Shown piece after piece: positions 33,809 through 44,427 of a stretch of DNA of 64,000 nucleotides. The notes beneath the pieces are model-generated. The model did no database searches. It was not told where the DNA came from and saw only the letters and a program-made list of their open reading frames with translations. Source of the stretch: Trametopsis cervina (lineage: Eukaryota > Basidiomycota > Agaricomycetes > Polyporales > Irpicaceae); the NCBI GenBank assembly GCA_022385755.1, contig MU278367.1:248001-312000 (forward strand), read 5' to 3'. A program made the position numbers and the translations under genes. The stretch's first letter is position 1. Each line of letters starts with the position of its first letter.

Positions 33809-34964
33809 ATGCTCCTCCACGAATTCTATGGCTGGCTCCTCATAATGCTCGTCCCCGCATATTACACCACGCAAACTATCCTCCGTCCCCCGGCGTCCCA
33901 CCTCACCCTCGGCTCTGCCCCTTCTTCCGCCACCCTCTCCTTAGACGGCGGCGCGGGGCCATCATACGACTGGTCACCCCCTGGCATCTGCGCAGCCCCC
34001 TTCCACGTCGACACACCAACGACCGTCGCGAAAGCGGACCCACACTACCCGCCCGATGTGGTAAAGAAGGCTTTCCCGGGTACGACGACGCAGGCGCATG
34101 TACGCCGCGCATATACCCTCCGTGGCAACCAGCTCGTCGAGCCTGCGTCGGCTCTCCGTCCGGAACGGAGGGCGAGGGAGACGGGCGCAAGTCCCGGTTC
34201 CGGTGGCAAGAGTCGAGAGTACGAGCCAAGAGAGACGCGTGACGAGCGAAGGTGCGTATCGCGTTCGTGGTGAATACTAAGGCTGATGAGGCGAGTAATG
34301 CGCAGGCGTGCGTATAGGGCCGAACCGCGCGATGCAATGCGCGACTTGACGTCGATGTTCAGAGAGCTGTTCTTCTTCGTCGTCGTCCTCGTCGCTGTTG
34401 GGAGCATATCGGCGGCAGCTGCGTGGCTTGCGGATTACTTGACGTACGGCAGAGATACGAGACGGACGTCGCCTCAACCCGTGAGACAGATTGTCGCTGT
34501 AAATAGGGCTCGGAGACAGGACAATGTGCAACAGGTGAGTGGGACGGATCGTTAGCCCTCCTGGATAATAATCAGAGTCTCACGTGTAACGTGTAACACG
34601 AAAGGTGCACATCCTTGTCCCTCAGACAATGCAGTACACGCGACGCGCAGACCGCATGCGTGCCGCACTGCCCAACGCACCTCCTAACACCCCTCGCGCC
34701 GCCGCACCAGTTCCTCTCGCTCGCCGTCGCCGAGCGCGTGCCGAGGAAGAGGGTAAGCACCACCCATATTCTGCGTGTATACACCGCTGATATACAATGC
34801 ATCACTCAGAAGCGCGGGAGGCGCACCGCGAGCCGCATTTCCGGCGGAGGGTCGCAGAGAGGAACGGTGATTTTTGGATGAGGCAGAACCAGAACATTAG
34901 GCGGACGGTAACGACGGTGCTGGCATCCGCTACCGCTGTCGGAGCGGTGGTTGTCGGTTTGTGA
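33809..34964 (+). CDS. small multi-pass or bitopic membrane protein, unknown
   Basis: Four exons (33809-34251, 34306-34534, 34626-34752, 34810-34964) join in frame to 317 residues. There is an N-terminal hydrophobic helix (HEFYGWLLIMLVPAYYTTQT), a second strong one in exon 2 (LFFFVVVLVAVGSISAAAAW), and a weaker C-terminal one (VTTVLASATAVGAVVVGL). The loops between are rich in Arg, Glu and Pro, with basic runs (LARRRRARAEEE). The organisation, with helices at the N-terminus, centre and very end, suggests an organelle membrane protein. I do not recognise the family. All splice joins keep phase, which supports the model. Confidence 0.6.
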
Positions 34965-35323
34965 AGATCCCCTGGCTGGACTAGGGGTCTGCTGGACATT
35001 TCTATGTATTTTTGTCGAGTTTCGGGTTAGATTTGTATAGTGTTTGTGGGCGTACCTGTGCGCGCGTTTGTGTTAGTCAAGATTAGCTCGTCTTTGATGA
35101 GGTATGACGCACCTTTGTGGGCTCACTCACACAGCTCGCGTAGCACTTACAGGTACACAGGCGATACAATTGGCGACGATCGTAACATACACAAGAAATC
35201 ACTGGAATAAGAAAGGCATCCAGCGACAGAACCACACTCGATAGCGACAGACAGATAAAACACAAACGACTAGTATGAACGGCAAACGGAGGCGCAGAAA
35301 CAAAGAGATCAGAAAGGAAGGCT
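34965..35323. other. convergent 3' region, membrane protein and TAF12
   Basis: 359 bp between converging stop codons; likely both 3' UTRs. No gene seen. Confidence 0.4.
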
Positions 35324-36654
35324 TCACAGCAGCTTGGCCTCTCGCTTCGCCTGCTGAACCTGCGTGAGCCGCGTACTACGAGGCGTCACCGCGCTGTTCT
35401 GCGCGCCCTTCTTGCTGCCCGCGGCGCCCTGCGTGGCGGGCGTGATCGCGGTCTGCGACATCGAGATACGCGTCTCGTCCGAGGCAAACCCGGGTATGCG
35501 CAGGTTGTGATTGCGTTCTGTCGATGCATCTTCGTATCAGCACGAGCATATAAGGCGATATAGAGAGGAGGATGTACGCACCGAGGTGGAGCTGGAGGTC
35601 GCGCACCTCGAGGGTGTCGCCGCCTCTGTGCTTCGCGAGCCGGCACGCAAAGTTGGTGACTGAGTCTATGAACTCGTCTGCGATGTCCAGGAGGAGCTGC
35701 GAACGCAGGATGGGTGTCAGGAGCTATGCGCGCGCGTGTAATACAGGACAGAAGAAGAGAGCAGGGGCGGTACTGACGTCTTCGACGTCGGGCTCGATCT
35801 TGACGTTCGGGTCGATGCTGGCGACGAGGTCCTGGATCGAGCGGCGCATGCTTTGGTCGCTTGGCGCGTTCTTCCGGCGTGTGCGGGTCTCTTCGAAGGT
35901 GTAGGGGGACGCGTCATCTGCGCTGCGCGTGATTTGGGCGGGGGTTGCTAGAGGTGGCGTATAGGTCAATAGGTCAATGCGCGTGTATTATATGGTGGGC
36001 TAATGAGACGCACCTGCGACGCGACCGCCGGCATTTCCGCCTGTGAGCGTGGGCCTGCCTTGCTGCGAGGCAGGCCACGGTGTAGCTGTCGTGTCGGTCG
36101 CCGGTGTAGGTGGGTTCTGGCTGATTGGGTAGGTTGCTTCGACGTTGGTTGGCGTCGAGCTGAGGAATGGTAGGAGCTGGGGCTGAACGGGGATGTCAGT
36201 TCTTGCAATAATCATCGTAGCAGAGAAAGAATGGCGACAAGAGCAAAGGAATGTGCATGTATATACCTGCTGTTGCGGCGTCTTATGCTTGTCCGCATAC
36301 TCTTTCAGCTAGGAAGACCACGCGAGTTGCACGACCGCTTTGTTAGCCTTGCTTCCAAGACAAAGACGACACAATGCACCGCACCTGCATTATCTGCTGA
36401 TGGTTCAGCTTGCCCTGCTTCGCAAGTTCGCCAAGCTGGCTCATGTTCTGCAGCAGCAGCTGCGCGATTTTGTCCCCCGAGAGCTGGTCGCCCGTCTGGT
36501 TCTTGAACGCCGCACCGAGGGCGGTGATGATGTTCGCCGTACCTGCACTGGCGGCGGGTGTTGCCGCCGCGGCTGCTGGTGTCGGCGCAGGTGTCGGCGT
36601 AGACGTCGAAGTCGAGGCGGCTGGTTGACCTTGTGTACTGGACGAGGAGGCCAT
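35324..36654 (-). CDS. TAF12: TAF12, histone-fold subunit of TFIID and SAGA
   Basis: Transcription factor subunit that pairs with TAF4 in TFIID (and Ada1 in SAGA) through an H2B-like histone fold. MASSSSTQGQPAASTSTS starts at 36652-36654 and is followed by an Ala/Pro-rich linker. The histone fold reads LLLDIADEFIDSVTNFACRL, AKHRGGDTLEVRDLQLHL, then across an intron ERNHNLRIPGFASDE, a near-perfect TAF12 signature. An N-terminal motif FKNQTGDQLSGDKIAQLLLQ and NHQQIMQ resembles the conserved region before the fold in fungal TAF12. The gene ends QVQQAKREAKLL. Five or six introns interrupt it. It is divergent from the kinase gene with only 220 bp between starts. Confidence 0.92.
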
Positions 36655-36874
36655 GGTGTAATGGGATGAGAACGTTAGATGAACGTGCTGGTGGGCCACT
36701 CGGGTCGGTGGTCAGCGCGCGTCACGGTCACGGCGGGTCACGGCCGCCGATCGCGCCAAAAGCAGCATAGCGCCCATAGATGCGCATATGATCATGACGA
36801 CCTGCTAATAGCATGTATCCTCTACTTGTCTCTCGAGACGACCATCTCCTCTGCGCACGACGTCGCTCACAACG
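36655..36874. promoter_or_regulatory. short bidirectional promoter, TAF12 and kinase
   Basis: Only 220 bp separate the two divergent ATGs (36654 minus, 36875 plus), so both core promoters must lie here. A direct repeat GGTCACGGC/GGGTCACGGCC lies near 36724-36745. No TATA box is obvious. Confidence 0.55.
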
Positions 36875-38122
36875 ATGGCGAACCCAATGCACATCAAACG
36901 CGTCACGCTCACCTCGAAGAAGAACTGGTGGATGGGTACGTGGCCATGGTCGTCGTGCTGCGCCTGACGGTGATTCAGGTGAGGTGATTCTTTCGTAGTT
37001 GAGCTTGACGGTATCGATGAAGAGCAACCGCCCGAAACGTCCCAAACGAAGCCGTACTCGACGCAAGAGACCGCCGTCAACGAGCCTCCGCACATCGTGC
37101 GCACCTCTTCGTTCCCCCATCGCTCGACAACGAAGACGTACACCAGCACGCCGCACTCGTCGTCGCCCATATACAGGCCCTCAACGAACCCCGCCTCTAT
37201 ATTCTCCTTTCCCACCCCCACCTCGTACTCTGCGCCACCGAACCCGACGCAAAACCTCGCGCCGTTCGCTACAGGTTCCGCATCGGAAGTGTTTCAATGC
37301 GTGGTGAAGAAGCCGAACGTCGTGCAGCTCGAAATCAACGGCGAGATGCTGTCCAATGCACCGGACGTGACGACGCAGTTCCTCGCTGAGCTGCGCGTGT
37401 ATACGACCGTAACCCGGCACAGGAACATCGCTGCGTTCCTCGGCTCGCTGGAGAATGTCGGTATGGTGCTCGAATACATTGAGGGCCGGACGCTGTGGGA
37501 CGTCATCTCGAAAGAACCGGAACTGATGACGCGCAAGCAGAAAATCGACTTTCACAATCAGCTCCTTGACGGGCTCACCCACCTGCATTCCTTCGGACTC
37601 AGCCACGGCGACCTCTCGCTGCTGAACATACAGGTCACCCGACCGTTCAATACTATCAAACTGCTCGACTTTGGTCGATCGGTCTCCGCAGACTCTACTT
37701 ACGTAGCCCCTGACGAAAACCTCGAACCTCCGCCTCCGCCGCCCCCAATGCGCATGAATTCCCGGTTCGGGTCCTCTGCACCCATTCCTGTACCCCTCTC
37801 CCATTCGCTCAACCGCAAGGTCGAGAAAATTCACCCTGGGACGCGCCCGTTCTGTGCCCCCGAGGTTCTCCGAGGAGAATGTCAGGACGCGCTACTAGCA
37901 GACGCGTACAGCTTCGGCATGATACTCGTCTGCTTGGATCGAGCCACAAGCGTTGATGTCAAGCCCTGGGAGCAAAGGAAAGACTCGCTGCCAAAAGGTT
38001 TTTTGGACGGTCTTGTTGTCTTTGGTGAGCGATGCGCAGAGTACCTGCGCCGATGGGACCAAGGCAGGAGAAGGCTTTGCTCGGAGGATATGCTCGATGA
38101 AGATGTACGAATGGAGTTGTAG
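36875..38122 (+). CDS. atypical protein kinase (possible pseudokinase)
   Basis: Two exons (36875-36935, 36999-38122) give 394 residues. After a Ser/Thr/Pro-rich head, the kinase fold starts near GSASEVFQCVVKKPN. The usual VAIK lysine is not where expected (the strand reads VVQLEINGEML), though a helix C glutamate (FLAELRVY) is present. The catalytic loop is HGDLSLLNI, with Gly for the Arg of HRD but Asp and Asn kept, then LLDFGRS. The activation segment has a roughly 45-residue insert with eight prolines (PPPPPPPM) before GTRPFCAPEVL. Kinase-like proteins with HGDL loops are common in Agaricomycetes. Activity is uncertain, as N-lobe ATP contacts look weakened. The shared promoter with TAF12 does not imply a shared role. 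Confidence 0.8.
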
Positions 38123-38405
38123 GTCCCTGCACCGTGTAGCGGCTTTTTGTGCGAAGGTATTTTCTTTCGAAATGTAGCTTGTAACTGTTGATCCCCGTGT
38201 TTCTCACCCAGATACCCTAATATACCAATATCACTCAGCAACACACATGTATAGTACAAGATATCCACATCTCAATTGATTATATACTGCTTTTCGTCGT
38301 GCGTGTTCATACGTATCACGGAAGGTGCGTACTTGTCGAGAAACTTAATGTCGAACCAGGTTTTAGACCTTGTCACCTCTCGCGGGACCGCCCCGACACA
38401 CTCCC

Positions 38406-39191
38406 TCAAACCCTCCTTTCCATCAGAGCCAGGACCTTCTCCCTACCTCCATCCTCCCAATTATCCGCACAGAATGAGAACATCTCCGTGTCCGACCTTC
38501 GCTTCTCTGGCATCGGGTCGCCTGCTCTAGGCTCCGGTCCTTCCTTGTCCTCATTATAGACCACCTTATGCCACCGTATAATCCCCTCCCGCTTGAACCC
38601 CATCCGCAGCGCCGCATTGATCGACGCCTCATGCCCCTTCGTTGCTCCCCACTGCACGCGTCGCAGACCCAACCCAGACACAGGCTTCGCACCCGGTACC
38701 TCCAGGCAATACCGCAGCAACAGTGCGACGGCCGTTGAGGTGACGTACGTGCGCTGGAACGCAGGGAAGATGCGCACGCTGCCGACCTCCGCCGCGAGGT
38801 TCTGCGCAGAGACGTTCGTGAGCGCGATGAAGCCCGCGAAGCTGCCTTCCCACTCCGGATGCGCCGCGTCTGGGCGACCCTTGTCTATGATAGCGAACGG
38901 CACGTAGGTAGGGTCTGCGCGGAGGGTCTCGAGCAGGTAGAGCATCTCGCCGAGCGAGCTGGGCGGCTTGGCGGAATACCACTCGTTGAGGGCGCGGTGC
39001 TGCAGGGTGTGTTCGAGGTACGCTTGCGCGTACAGACGCGGGATGAACGGGACGAGCTTGACTCTGTCTGTTTCGAGCGTCGCGAAGTCTAGCGGGATGC
39101 AGAAGTGGATGTCATATGGGTCTGGGCCGAAATTGGAGTATGCTGTGAGGTCTCCTGGAGTATCTGCTATGTATGAATTCGTAAACGCCAT
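38406..39191 (-). CDS. GNAT-family N-acetyltransferase
   Basis: Single exon, 261 residues, starting MAFTNSYIADTPGDL. It resembles the RimJ/RimL-type GCN5 fold: IPLDFATLETDRVKLVPF at the front, FAIIDKGRPD and GFIALTNVSAQNLAAEVGSV as central strands, FPAFQRTYVTSTAVALLLRY as the acetyl-CoA-binding region, and WGATKGHEASINAALRMGFK as the typical substrate-side helix with RxGF-like end. The family acetylates amino groups of small molecules or protein N-termini. The substrate cannot be read from sequence. It is convergent with the kinase gene across 283 bp. Confidence 0.86.
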   Translation of the reverse strand: MAFTNSYIADTPGDLTAYSNFGPDPYDIHFCIPLDFATLETDRVKLVPFIPRLYAQAYLEHTLQHRALNEWYSAKPPSSLGEMLYLLETLRADPTYVPFAIIDKGRPDAAHPEWEGSFAGFIALTNVSAQNLAAEVGSVRIFPAFQRTYVTSTAVALLLRYCLEVPGAKPVSGLGLRRVQWGATKGHEASINAALRMGFKREGIIRWHKVVYNEDKEGPEPRAGDPMPEKRRSDTEMFSFCADNWEDGGREKVLALMERRV

Positions 39192-39463
39192 CGAGGTGGT
39201 TTTGGCTCAACAGGCAGGATGGCTACCACAATTTGCGGGTTTGTTTTATATGACTCGACCCTCAGCTGCCGCCGCGATGAGCGCATACGCAATCTCACCG
39301 TGACTTAGAAGCCCTAAGTTCAGGTTGGCTTTGTGGCGCTTGTGAACATCGCTCGCGGCCAAATATAGCTATCGTTCAGCAAGAAACGAACATTGATCCC
39401 GTACAATGGGCTACCAGCTAAGTCTACAGTTCTTTCACCCATCCCACATTAACGCAATGGAGC

Positions 39464-40483
39464 TCAATAGACCACCTCCAGCTTCACCTGGCGATCATAC
39501 GGTGTCATACCCATAGCGATGAGATTCAGATTTGACACGCAGTATATAGTACTCGCCTTTGATATCTCTGAACCAATTTGCTTTTGCAGTCGAGGCAAAA
39601 ATATGAACAAATCCTGTGCATATCGATCTTTGCAGTAGTCGCAATCGGGAGGTGGCGGCAATGCCAGTCCTGCGGGAGTGACGTGGTCACTTAGAACCGG
39701 AAGATTGACGTCTGTGAATGTTTCTGCGATATCCTCGATGTAGTCGGTCCACCACTTGCTCAAATTTCTCGACGGAACAACACTCTGCCTGACCTCCCAT
39801 TTGAAGATAATCTTGCCCCGCGGACAGTTTTTGTGTGCGATATCGGGATTCCAACAGAACCTCGTGAAATCTGCCCAAGTGATCCCCCACGACGGACCGT
39901 TCCACGAGATTATCATTTTTCTGGCAGCTACGGAGCAGGCGGTGTGATACTTCAACAATGCACTATACGAAGCGACGGAGATATAAGGGAATTTGGAGAT
40001 ACCACTGCTGATGATGTCCGACAGTGACATTCTAAGACAATGAAAGGCGGCTTTCCTGGCTTCTTCGTCTGCTCGAGAGCAACATGCAAGAGCATAGGCC
40101 TGAAGGGGATCACTCCGCGTGAAAGCTCCTAAGCTGAGCTTTGCTAGCCGGTTCATCATATCGACCATTTGATATTTGTCGCACACGCGCAACAAATCGC
40201 CGACTTGCTTGATATTGTCGAAGGAGGGGTTGATCATTGGATAGCAGAGCTGGAGGAGTTTGGTGAGAGTGCTGCCGTCCTCCGTAACAGGGACTGTTTG
40301 AATCCCCTTTGCATGGTCTGTCGTGGGTACAGTGAACATGTCGTGGAAGACGGAGGAAGCCCGCCCGAGGATAAGTTTGTGGACGCGTAATTCAATGTTA
40401 TCGCTGGAGAGCAAAATGATGTCCGCATCATCGCTATCGAACAGTGGGGATTTGGTAGGCGGTATGCAAGTGGACTGCGACAT
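39464..40483 (-). CDS. BTB/POZ domain protein, copy 2 (final intron with GC donor)
   Basis: Starts MSQSTCIPPTKSPLFDSDDA at 40483; an upstream ATG at 40555 is also in frame. I prefer 40483 because the neighbour also starts MSxxT. The BTB core is DADIILLSSDNIELRVHKLI and ASSVFHDMFTVPTTD. Later segments (MVDMMNRLAKLSLGAF, DPLQAYALACCSRADEEARK) match copy 3 closely. The tail reads straight through, but 39488-39556 (69 nt, GCGAGT...CAG) sits exactly where copies 1 and 3 have a GT-AG intron, so it is probably a GC-AG intron. Splicing gives 316 residues ending QVKLE-type VKLEVVY; retention adds 23 residues in frame. Tandem with copy 3, same strand, 237 bp apart. Function unknown. Confidence 0.86.
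   Translation of the reverse strand: MSQSTCIPPTKSPLFDSDDADIILLSSDNIELRVHKLILGRASSVFHDMFTVPTTDHAKGIQTVPVTEDGSTLTKLLQLCYPMINPSFDNIKQVGDLLRVCDKYQMVDMMNRLAKLSLGAFTRSDPLQAYALACCSRADEEARKAAFHCLRMSLSDIISSGISKFPYISVASYSALLKYHTACSVAARKMIISWNGPSWGITWADFTRFCWNPDIAHKNCPRGKIIFKWEVRQSVVPSRNLSKWWTDYIEDIAETFTDVNLPVLSDHVTPAGLALPPPPDCDYCKDRYAQDLFIFLPRLQKQIGSEISKASTIYCVSNLNLIAMGMTPYDRQVKLEVVY
39488..39556 (-). other. probable GC-AG intron of BTB copy 2
   Basis: 69 nt that begin GCGAGT and end CAG in the sense of the gene. Its length is a multiple of three and it contains no stop, so the frame stays open either way. It corresponds in position and phase to the 60-nt intron at 40744-40803 of copy 3 and the 54-nt intron at 1087-1140 of copy 1. 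Confidence 0.75.
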
Positions 40484-40719
40484 CGTACAGCGTGGTGGAT
40501 GGCAGACTCGATAATCAAGCAGCGCCAACCTAACCTCACGCAGGCGTGATACCATCAGGCAGCCGCATGGCTAACCTGCTACTAGGGACACAGTTTCTGC
40601 GCCAATGGGTACGAGAAAGTAGTCATTGTTAAGCGAGGATTGTACATTCATGCCGTACCAACAGTTACTACAGCAATTTCACGGGGATACTTCCCATTCT
40701 AATCCTACCGCTATGCACC

Positions 40720-41745
40720 TCAATAAGCCAACTCCAGCTTCACCTGGTGTGCGTACGCATAGTGATAAGGACCGCGTTATACATATATAATGGTGTTGCT
40801 CACCTTTGCTATCTGTGAATCAATCCGCCATTTCAGTTGAGGCAAAAAGATCGATAAATCCTCTGCATATCGGGCCTTGCAGTATTCGCAATCGGGAGGT
40901 GGCGGCAACGCCATTCTGACGTGAAGGGGGCCCACTGGAGACGGAGGATATGCTTCCGAGAATGTTTCTGCGATGTTTTTCATGTAGACCTCCCACCACT
41001 TGTATACTCGCAGTGAGGCGCCATCCCAGTCCACCTTAGTTTCGGTAAACGGACAGTTTGAGTGCTTATTGTTATATAAGTCGAACTTCTCACGAAGCCA
41101 GCAGTATGTGCGAGTGGAAGCTGTCGGCTTGACCCATGAGGAGAATGTCCACGAGGTAATTGTTTCTTGCGCGGCTCTAGAGCAGGCGTGGTGATACTTC
41201 AACAACGCATGGTAGGAAGGGACAGTGATATGGGGGATTCCGGAGATACCACCGTTGATGATTTCCGACAGTGACTTTCCGAGACAATAGAAGGCGGCTT
41301 TCCTGACTTCTTCATCCGCTCGAGCGCAACATGCAAGAGCATAGGCCTGAAGGGGATCACTCTGCATGAAAGCTCCTAAGCTGAGCTTTGCTAGCCGGTT
41401 CATCATATCGACCATTTGATATTTGTCGCACACGCGCAACAACTTGCCGATTTGCTGGATGTTATCGAAGGAGGGGCCGCTCATTGGGTAGCAGAGTTGG
41501 AAGAGTTTGGTGAGAGTGCTGCCGTCCTCTGTGACAACGACTGTTTGAATCTCCTCTGCATGGACTGTCGTTGGTACGTTGAACATGTCGTCAAAGACCG
41601 AGGAAGCTCGCTTGAGGATAAGTTTGTGGACACGGAAGTCGACGTTGTCGCTAGTGCGTATGATGACGTCTGCGTCATTGTCGTTGAATAGTGGGGATAC
41701 GGTAGGTGCGTCACCACTGGTTGGCTGCGGTGTTTTGCGGCTCAT
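40720..41745 (-). CDS. BTB/POZ domain protein, copy 3
   Basis: Two exons (40804-41745 and 40720-40743) give 321 residues from MSRKTPQPTSGDAPTVSP; an in-frame ATG 54 nt upstream (41799) is possible. The BTB fold is DADVIIRTSDNVDFRVHKLI and ASSVFDDMFNVPTT, followed by a long helical part and a Cys pair (PPPDCEYCKARYAEDL) also present in copy 2 (PPPDCDYCKDRYAQDL). Without the final splice the frame ends early at 40777 in an odd tail, whereas splicing restores VKLELAY. A tandem duplication with copy 2 is clear from near-identical blocks such as LSLGAF and QAYALACC. The roles of these fungal BTB families are unknown. Confidence 0.87.
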
Positions 41746-42375
41746 CGAGGCTTTCCGTGGTGGATACAAGGGCTGAAACGTCGGTAAGAGGGGACGCATG
41801 AAGGAAATGGAGCAAACATCGACTACTCACTGAGGACATCCAGGATGGGTTCAAGGCAACAATCGTAGGCTTCAGAATGCAAGACCGCATGCCTATATAC
41901 TACAGTAACGCCAGAAAGTGATGCACCCCCCCAAATTCCACTTTCTGGCGTTACTGTATGATATTGAATACTCGTCCCAAGGAGGTGGACGCCGTTCCCC
42001 AAGGGCTCCGTCGTTATATTCAAGCCATAGCGTCGACCAGCTTAAGCAAACGGTCTTCTACAACCGTACAAAGCCGGACTATTCTTCGTTGTTGTCGGAA
42101 GAGCATCCGGTGACAAACAAGCTTGGCGTTATGCGCGGGCAAGTCGTTTTCCGCTTTCTGGACGTAGCAGCCTGCGCCTGCACATGGATGCTGTGAAGGC
42201 AGCGGTCGTTGATGCACTACGAGAATGATTTAGATATACTTTCTGTAGAGGTGCCCGCGATGTACATTAACAGAGAGCAGCTTTGACTTTGATGGTGGTG
42301 GTGGTGGTTGTAAATGACGATAGCAAACACGGTCCAGATCGCACGTGCGATATTTGGTATCAAAAAGCACAAAAA
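41746..42375. promoter_or_regulatory. upstream region of BTB copy 3
   Basis: About 630 bp between BTB copy 3 and tRNA-Arg. It includes the miniature inverted-repeat element described separately. An open frame on the plus strand (41918-42196) has no recognised features. Confidence 0.4.
41901..41958. mobile_element. 54-bp miniature inverted-repeat element with TA flanks
   Basis: Perfect 18-bp inverted repeats at 41903-41920 and 41939-41956 begin CAGTAACGCC and are separated by only 18 nt. A TA dinucleotide borders each outer end (41901-41902, 41957-41958). TA duplication plus CAGT-type ends are the hallmark of Tc1/mariner and pogo elements, so this looks like an extremely reduced non-autonomous copy. 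Transcribed, it would fold into a strong hairpin. Confidence 0.55.
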
Positions 42376-42456
42376 TGACCACCGCAGGGGTCGAACCTGC
42401 AATCTCCTGATAACAACGAATCGTAGTCAGACGCGATGCCATTTCGCCAGGCGGCC
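42376..42456 (-). tRNA. tRNA-Arg (ACG), intron-containing
   Basis: In gene sense the acceptor GGCCGCC pairs with GGTGGTC (G-T wobbles included), the D arm is GCGA/TCGC, the anticodon stem TCTGA/TCAGG holds CTACGA, and the T arm GCAGG/CCTGC holds TTCGACC. A 9-nt intron (42412-42420) follows position 37. A T5 terminator lies right after the 3' end. Confidence 0.93.
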
Positions 42457-42724
42457 ATATTAGTACCGCATATCTATACATTATGTGCACTTTACCTTCT
42501 GTAGCACATACAGCAGCGAAACAGCAAGCATGCTGGAAAAATGAACTGAAACAAACCGGTTTGTTCTACACTCTCATGGCACTGCGATGGAGAAATTGCA
42601 TGATATCCCTGTCGTCTTCGAGCCGTTCGTCGCAATACAATACTACAGATACATATCATACACGCACAGCTGTTAGTACTAATGTACAATTCCCGTCCTA
42701 AATATCCATCGTATAGAGCGACCT

Positions 42725-44427
42725 TCAATAATACGGCTGTTCAGCACTGTAATCATTCCCAGCGACAACCGGAGTGGACACGGCCGGTGAGTCCTCTCCA
42801 GCCCCATCCTTCTGCAACAGCTCCAGCTCTTCGGCCTTCTGCTGCAAATATGCCACTGAGCCGGGGCCAAAGGCAGGAACGGGCTGGGTGTATGGCCGAA
42901 GTGCTACCGCCAATCGACCCGCAGGAATCTTTGCTTGGAGGTCAGATTGCGGAGGTATAGGCTGGAAGGCCATCTGCATCGTAGTTCAACGGTCTGTAGC
43001 TTCAGGTCAATGTACGCGAAAACGCACCGAGTCGTTCATGCGCTTGTACCCCTGCAAGAACACGCCAACACTCGCCATCTCGTCCTGCACCCTCGCTTTC
43101 CTCGCCTCGCGCATGGTCTTCTCCCTATCCGACGAGATATTTATATTGAGTCCTGTCGAGCTCCCACCGCCCTTGACCTCCTCCAGTTCCTTCTTCGACC
43201 ACAGCAAGAACCCAACTGCGGTCCCTGTCCCTTGATGTGTCTCCCCGGAATCAACCCCTAGCCACTTGTGTGCCAGGGCGTTGTGGATGGCGATCTCGTC
43301 TGCCAGGTACCGCCGCAGCTCGGGTACGACTTCGTCACTTGAGGAGTCATCCCTATTCGACGACGCTCCCTCTCCCTTCCCCGGGAGCTTGAATTTCGAC
43401 CGCGACGACGACTGGTGCGATGCAGACGGCCGAGAGGCTCCCGGAGTTTTGACAAGGGCGCGCGCCGAGGAATACAGCGCAACGCATTCGAGATGCAGCT
43501 TCGCCGCGAGTGCGGGAGAGGGATGTGACTTGGGCAGTGGAGGGCCAGGGCTGACCGTGTTATCGAACGCGGCGCGGGTCAGCAGCTTCCGCACGGCGAG
43601 GTTCTGTGCGTCTCCCACAGCCAACCTACGTACTAGCACGGTCAGAAACTCCCGCTAGCCCGAGAGGTCGTGAAGGCAACGCACTTGCTGAGTCCGATGA
43701 GCACCTCTCTGCTGAGATCTGGGGGGTTCGGGCAGTTCATGCCACCTGCGACGGCCTTGTCCCTCGCGGCCTCCCATTCCGCGACGACGTTCTTCGCGAT
43801 GAACTCGTACACGCCTGCGACCTTACATAGCAGGGTCACGGCGAATCCGAGCCGCTCGTCTTTCGCCCGTCGATCCGCATCCGAGATCCCTCGCTCCGTC
43901 TCGTACATTCCAAGAGAGGTCACGACCGCCCGGGCGAGGTTAGACACCGCAAAGGCGTACGTGAGGAGCGTGAAGCCTAGTTCCGCGGCGAGGGATGGGA
44001 CGGACAGCCGCGGCGAGGTATTAAAGAGCGTTGATGAGAGCGTCGTGCGCCAGCTGAATACTACGAGTTTGGTTCATAGCTGGGAGGTCGTCGTAGCTGT
44101 GCAGACTCACTGGGCTCTGATTTGAGGACCAGTTCCCCGGCTTTCACTGCAGCGATCACCCCGCAGAGCTTGGGAATGTAATCATCCAAAAGCTAAACGC
44201 ATGGTTTAGTTCGCGGCATACGGCTCAGTCCGTATTCAAGATACCTTTACAAGTCTCAAGTAATCCTTCTCATTATCGCGCTTACTTTCCTTGAGCGCAA
44301 CGCGGAGATTCGCCCTGGCTTCCGTGGCGTCCGCAATATCGGAGATGTACGACGCGTCCTGGTCATGCAGAAAGTCGGAGAACGCGATCGCACCCGTCGT
44401 AGGCAGCTCATACAAGTAACTGCACAT
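42725..44427 (-). CDS. palC: PalC/Rim23-like BRO1-domain protein (pH signalling)
   Basis: Starts MCSYLYELPTTGAIAFSDFL (ATG at 44427), the characteristic PalC start, and continues LRVALKESKRDNEKDYLRL and LDDYIPKLCGVIAAVKAG. The BRO1-type middle includes EPVFSWRTTLSSTLFNTSPR, ELGFTLLTYAFAVSNLARAV and YEFIAKNVVAEWEAARDK. The C-terminal part has an RRYLADEIAIHNALAHKWLG stretch, a region unique to fungal PalC. The last exon (IPPQSDLQAKIPAGRLAVAL) also resembles the family tail. PalC links ambient-pH signalling at cortical sites to ESCRT-III (Vps32) for activation of PacC. About five introns. The assignment rests on motif memory across the whole length; a different BRO1 member such as Rim20 is less likely given the N-terminus. 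Confidence 0.82.

Noticed and set aside
37181..37834. 217-residue minus-strand open frame
   Set aside because: Antisense to the kinase domain; the sense frame has HGDL, DFG and APE motifs.
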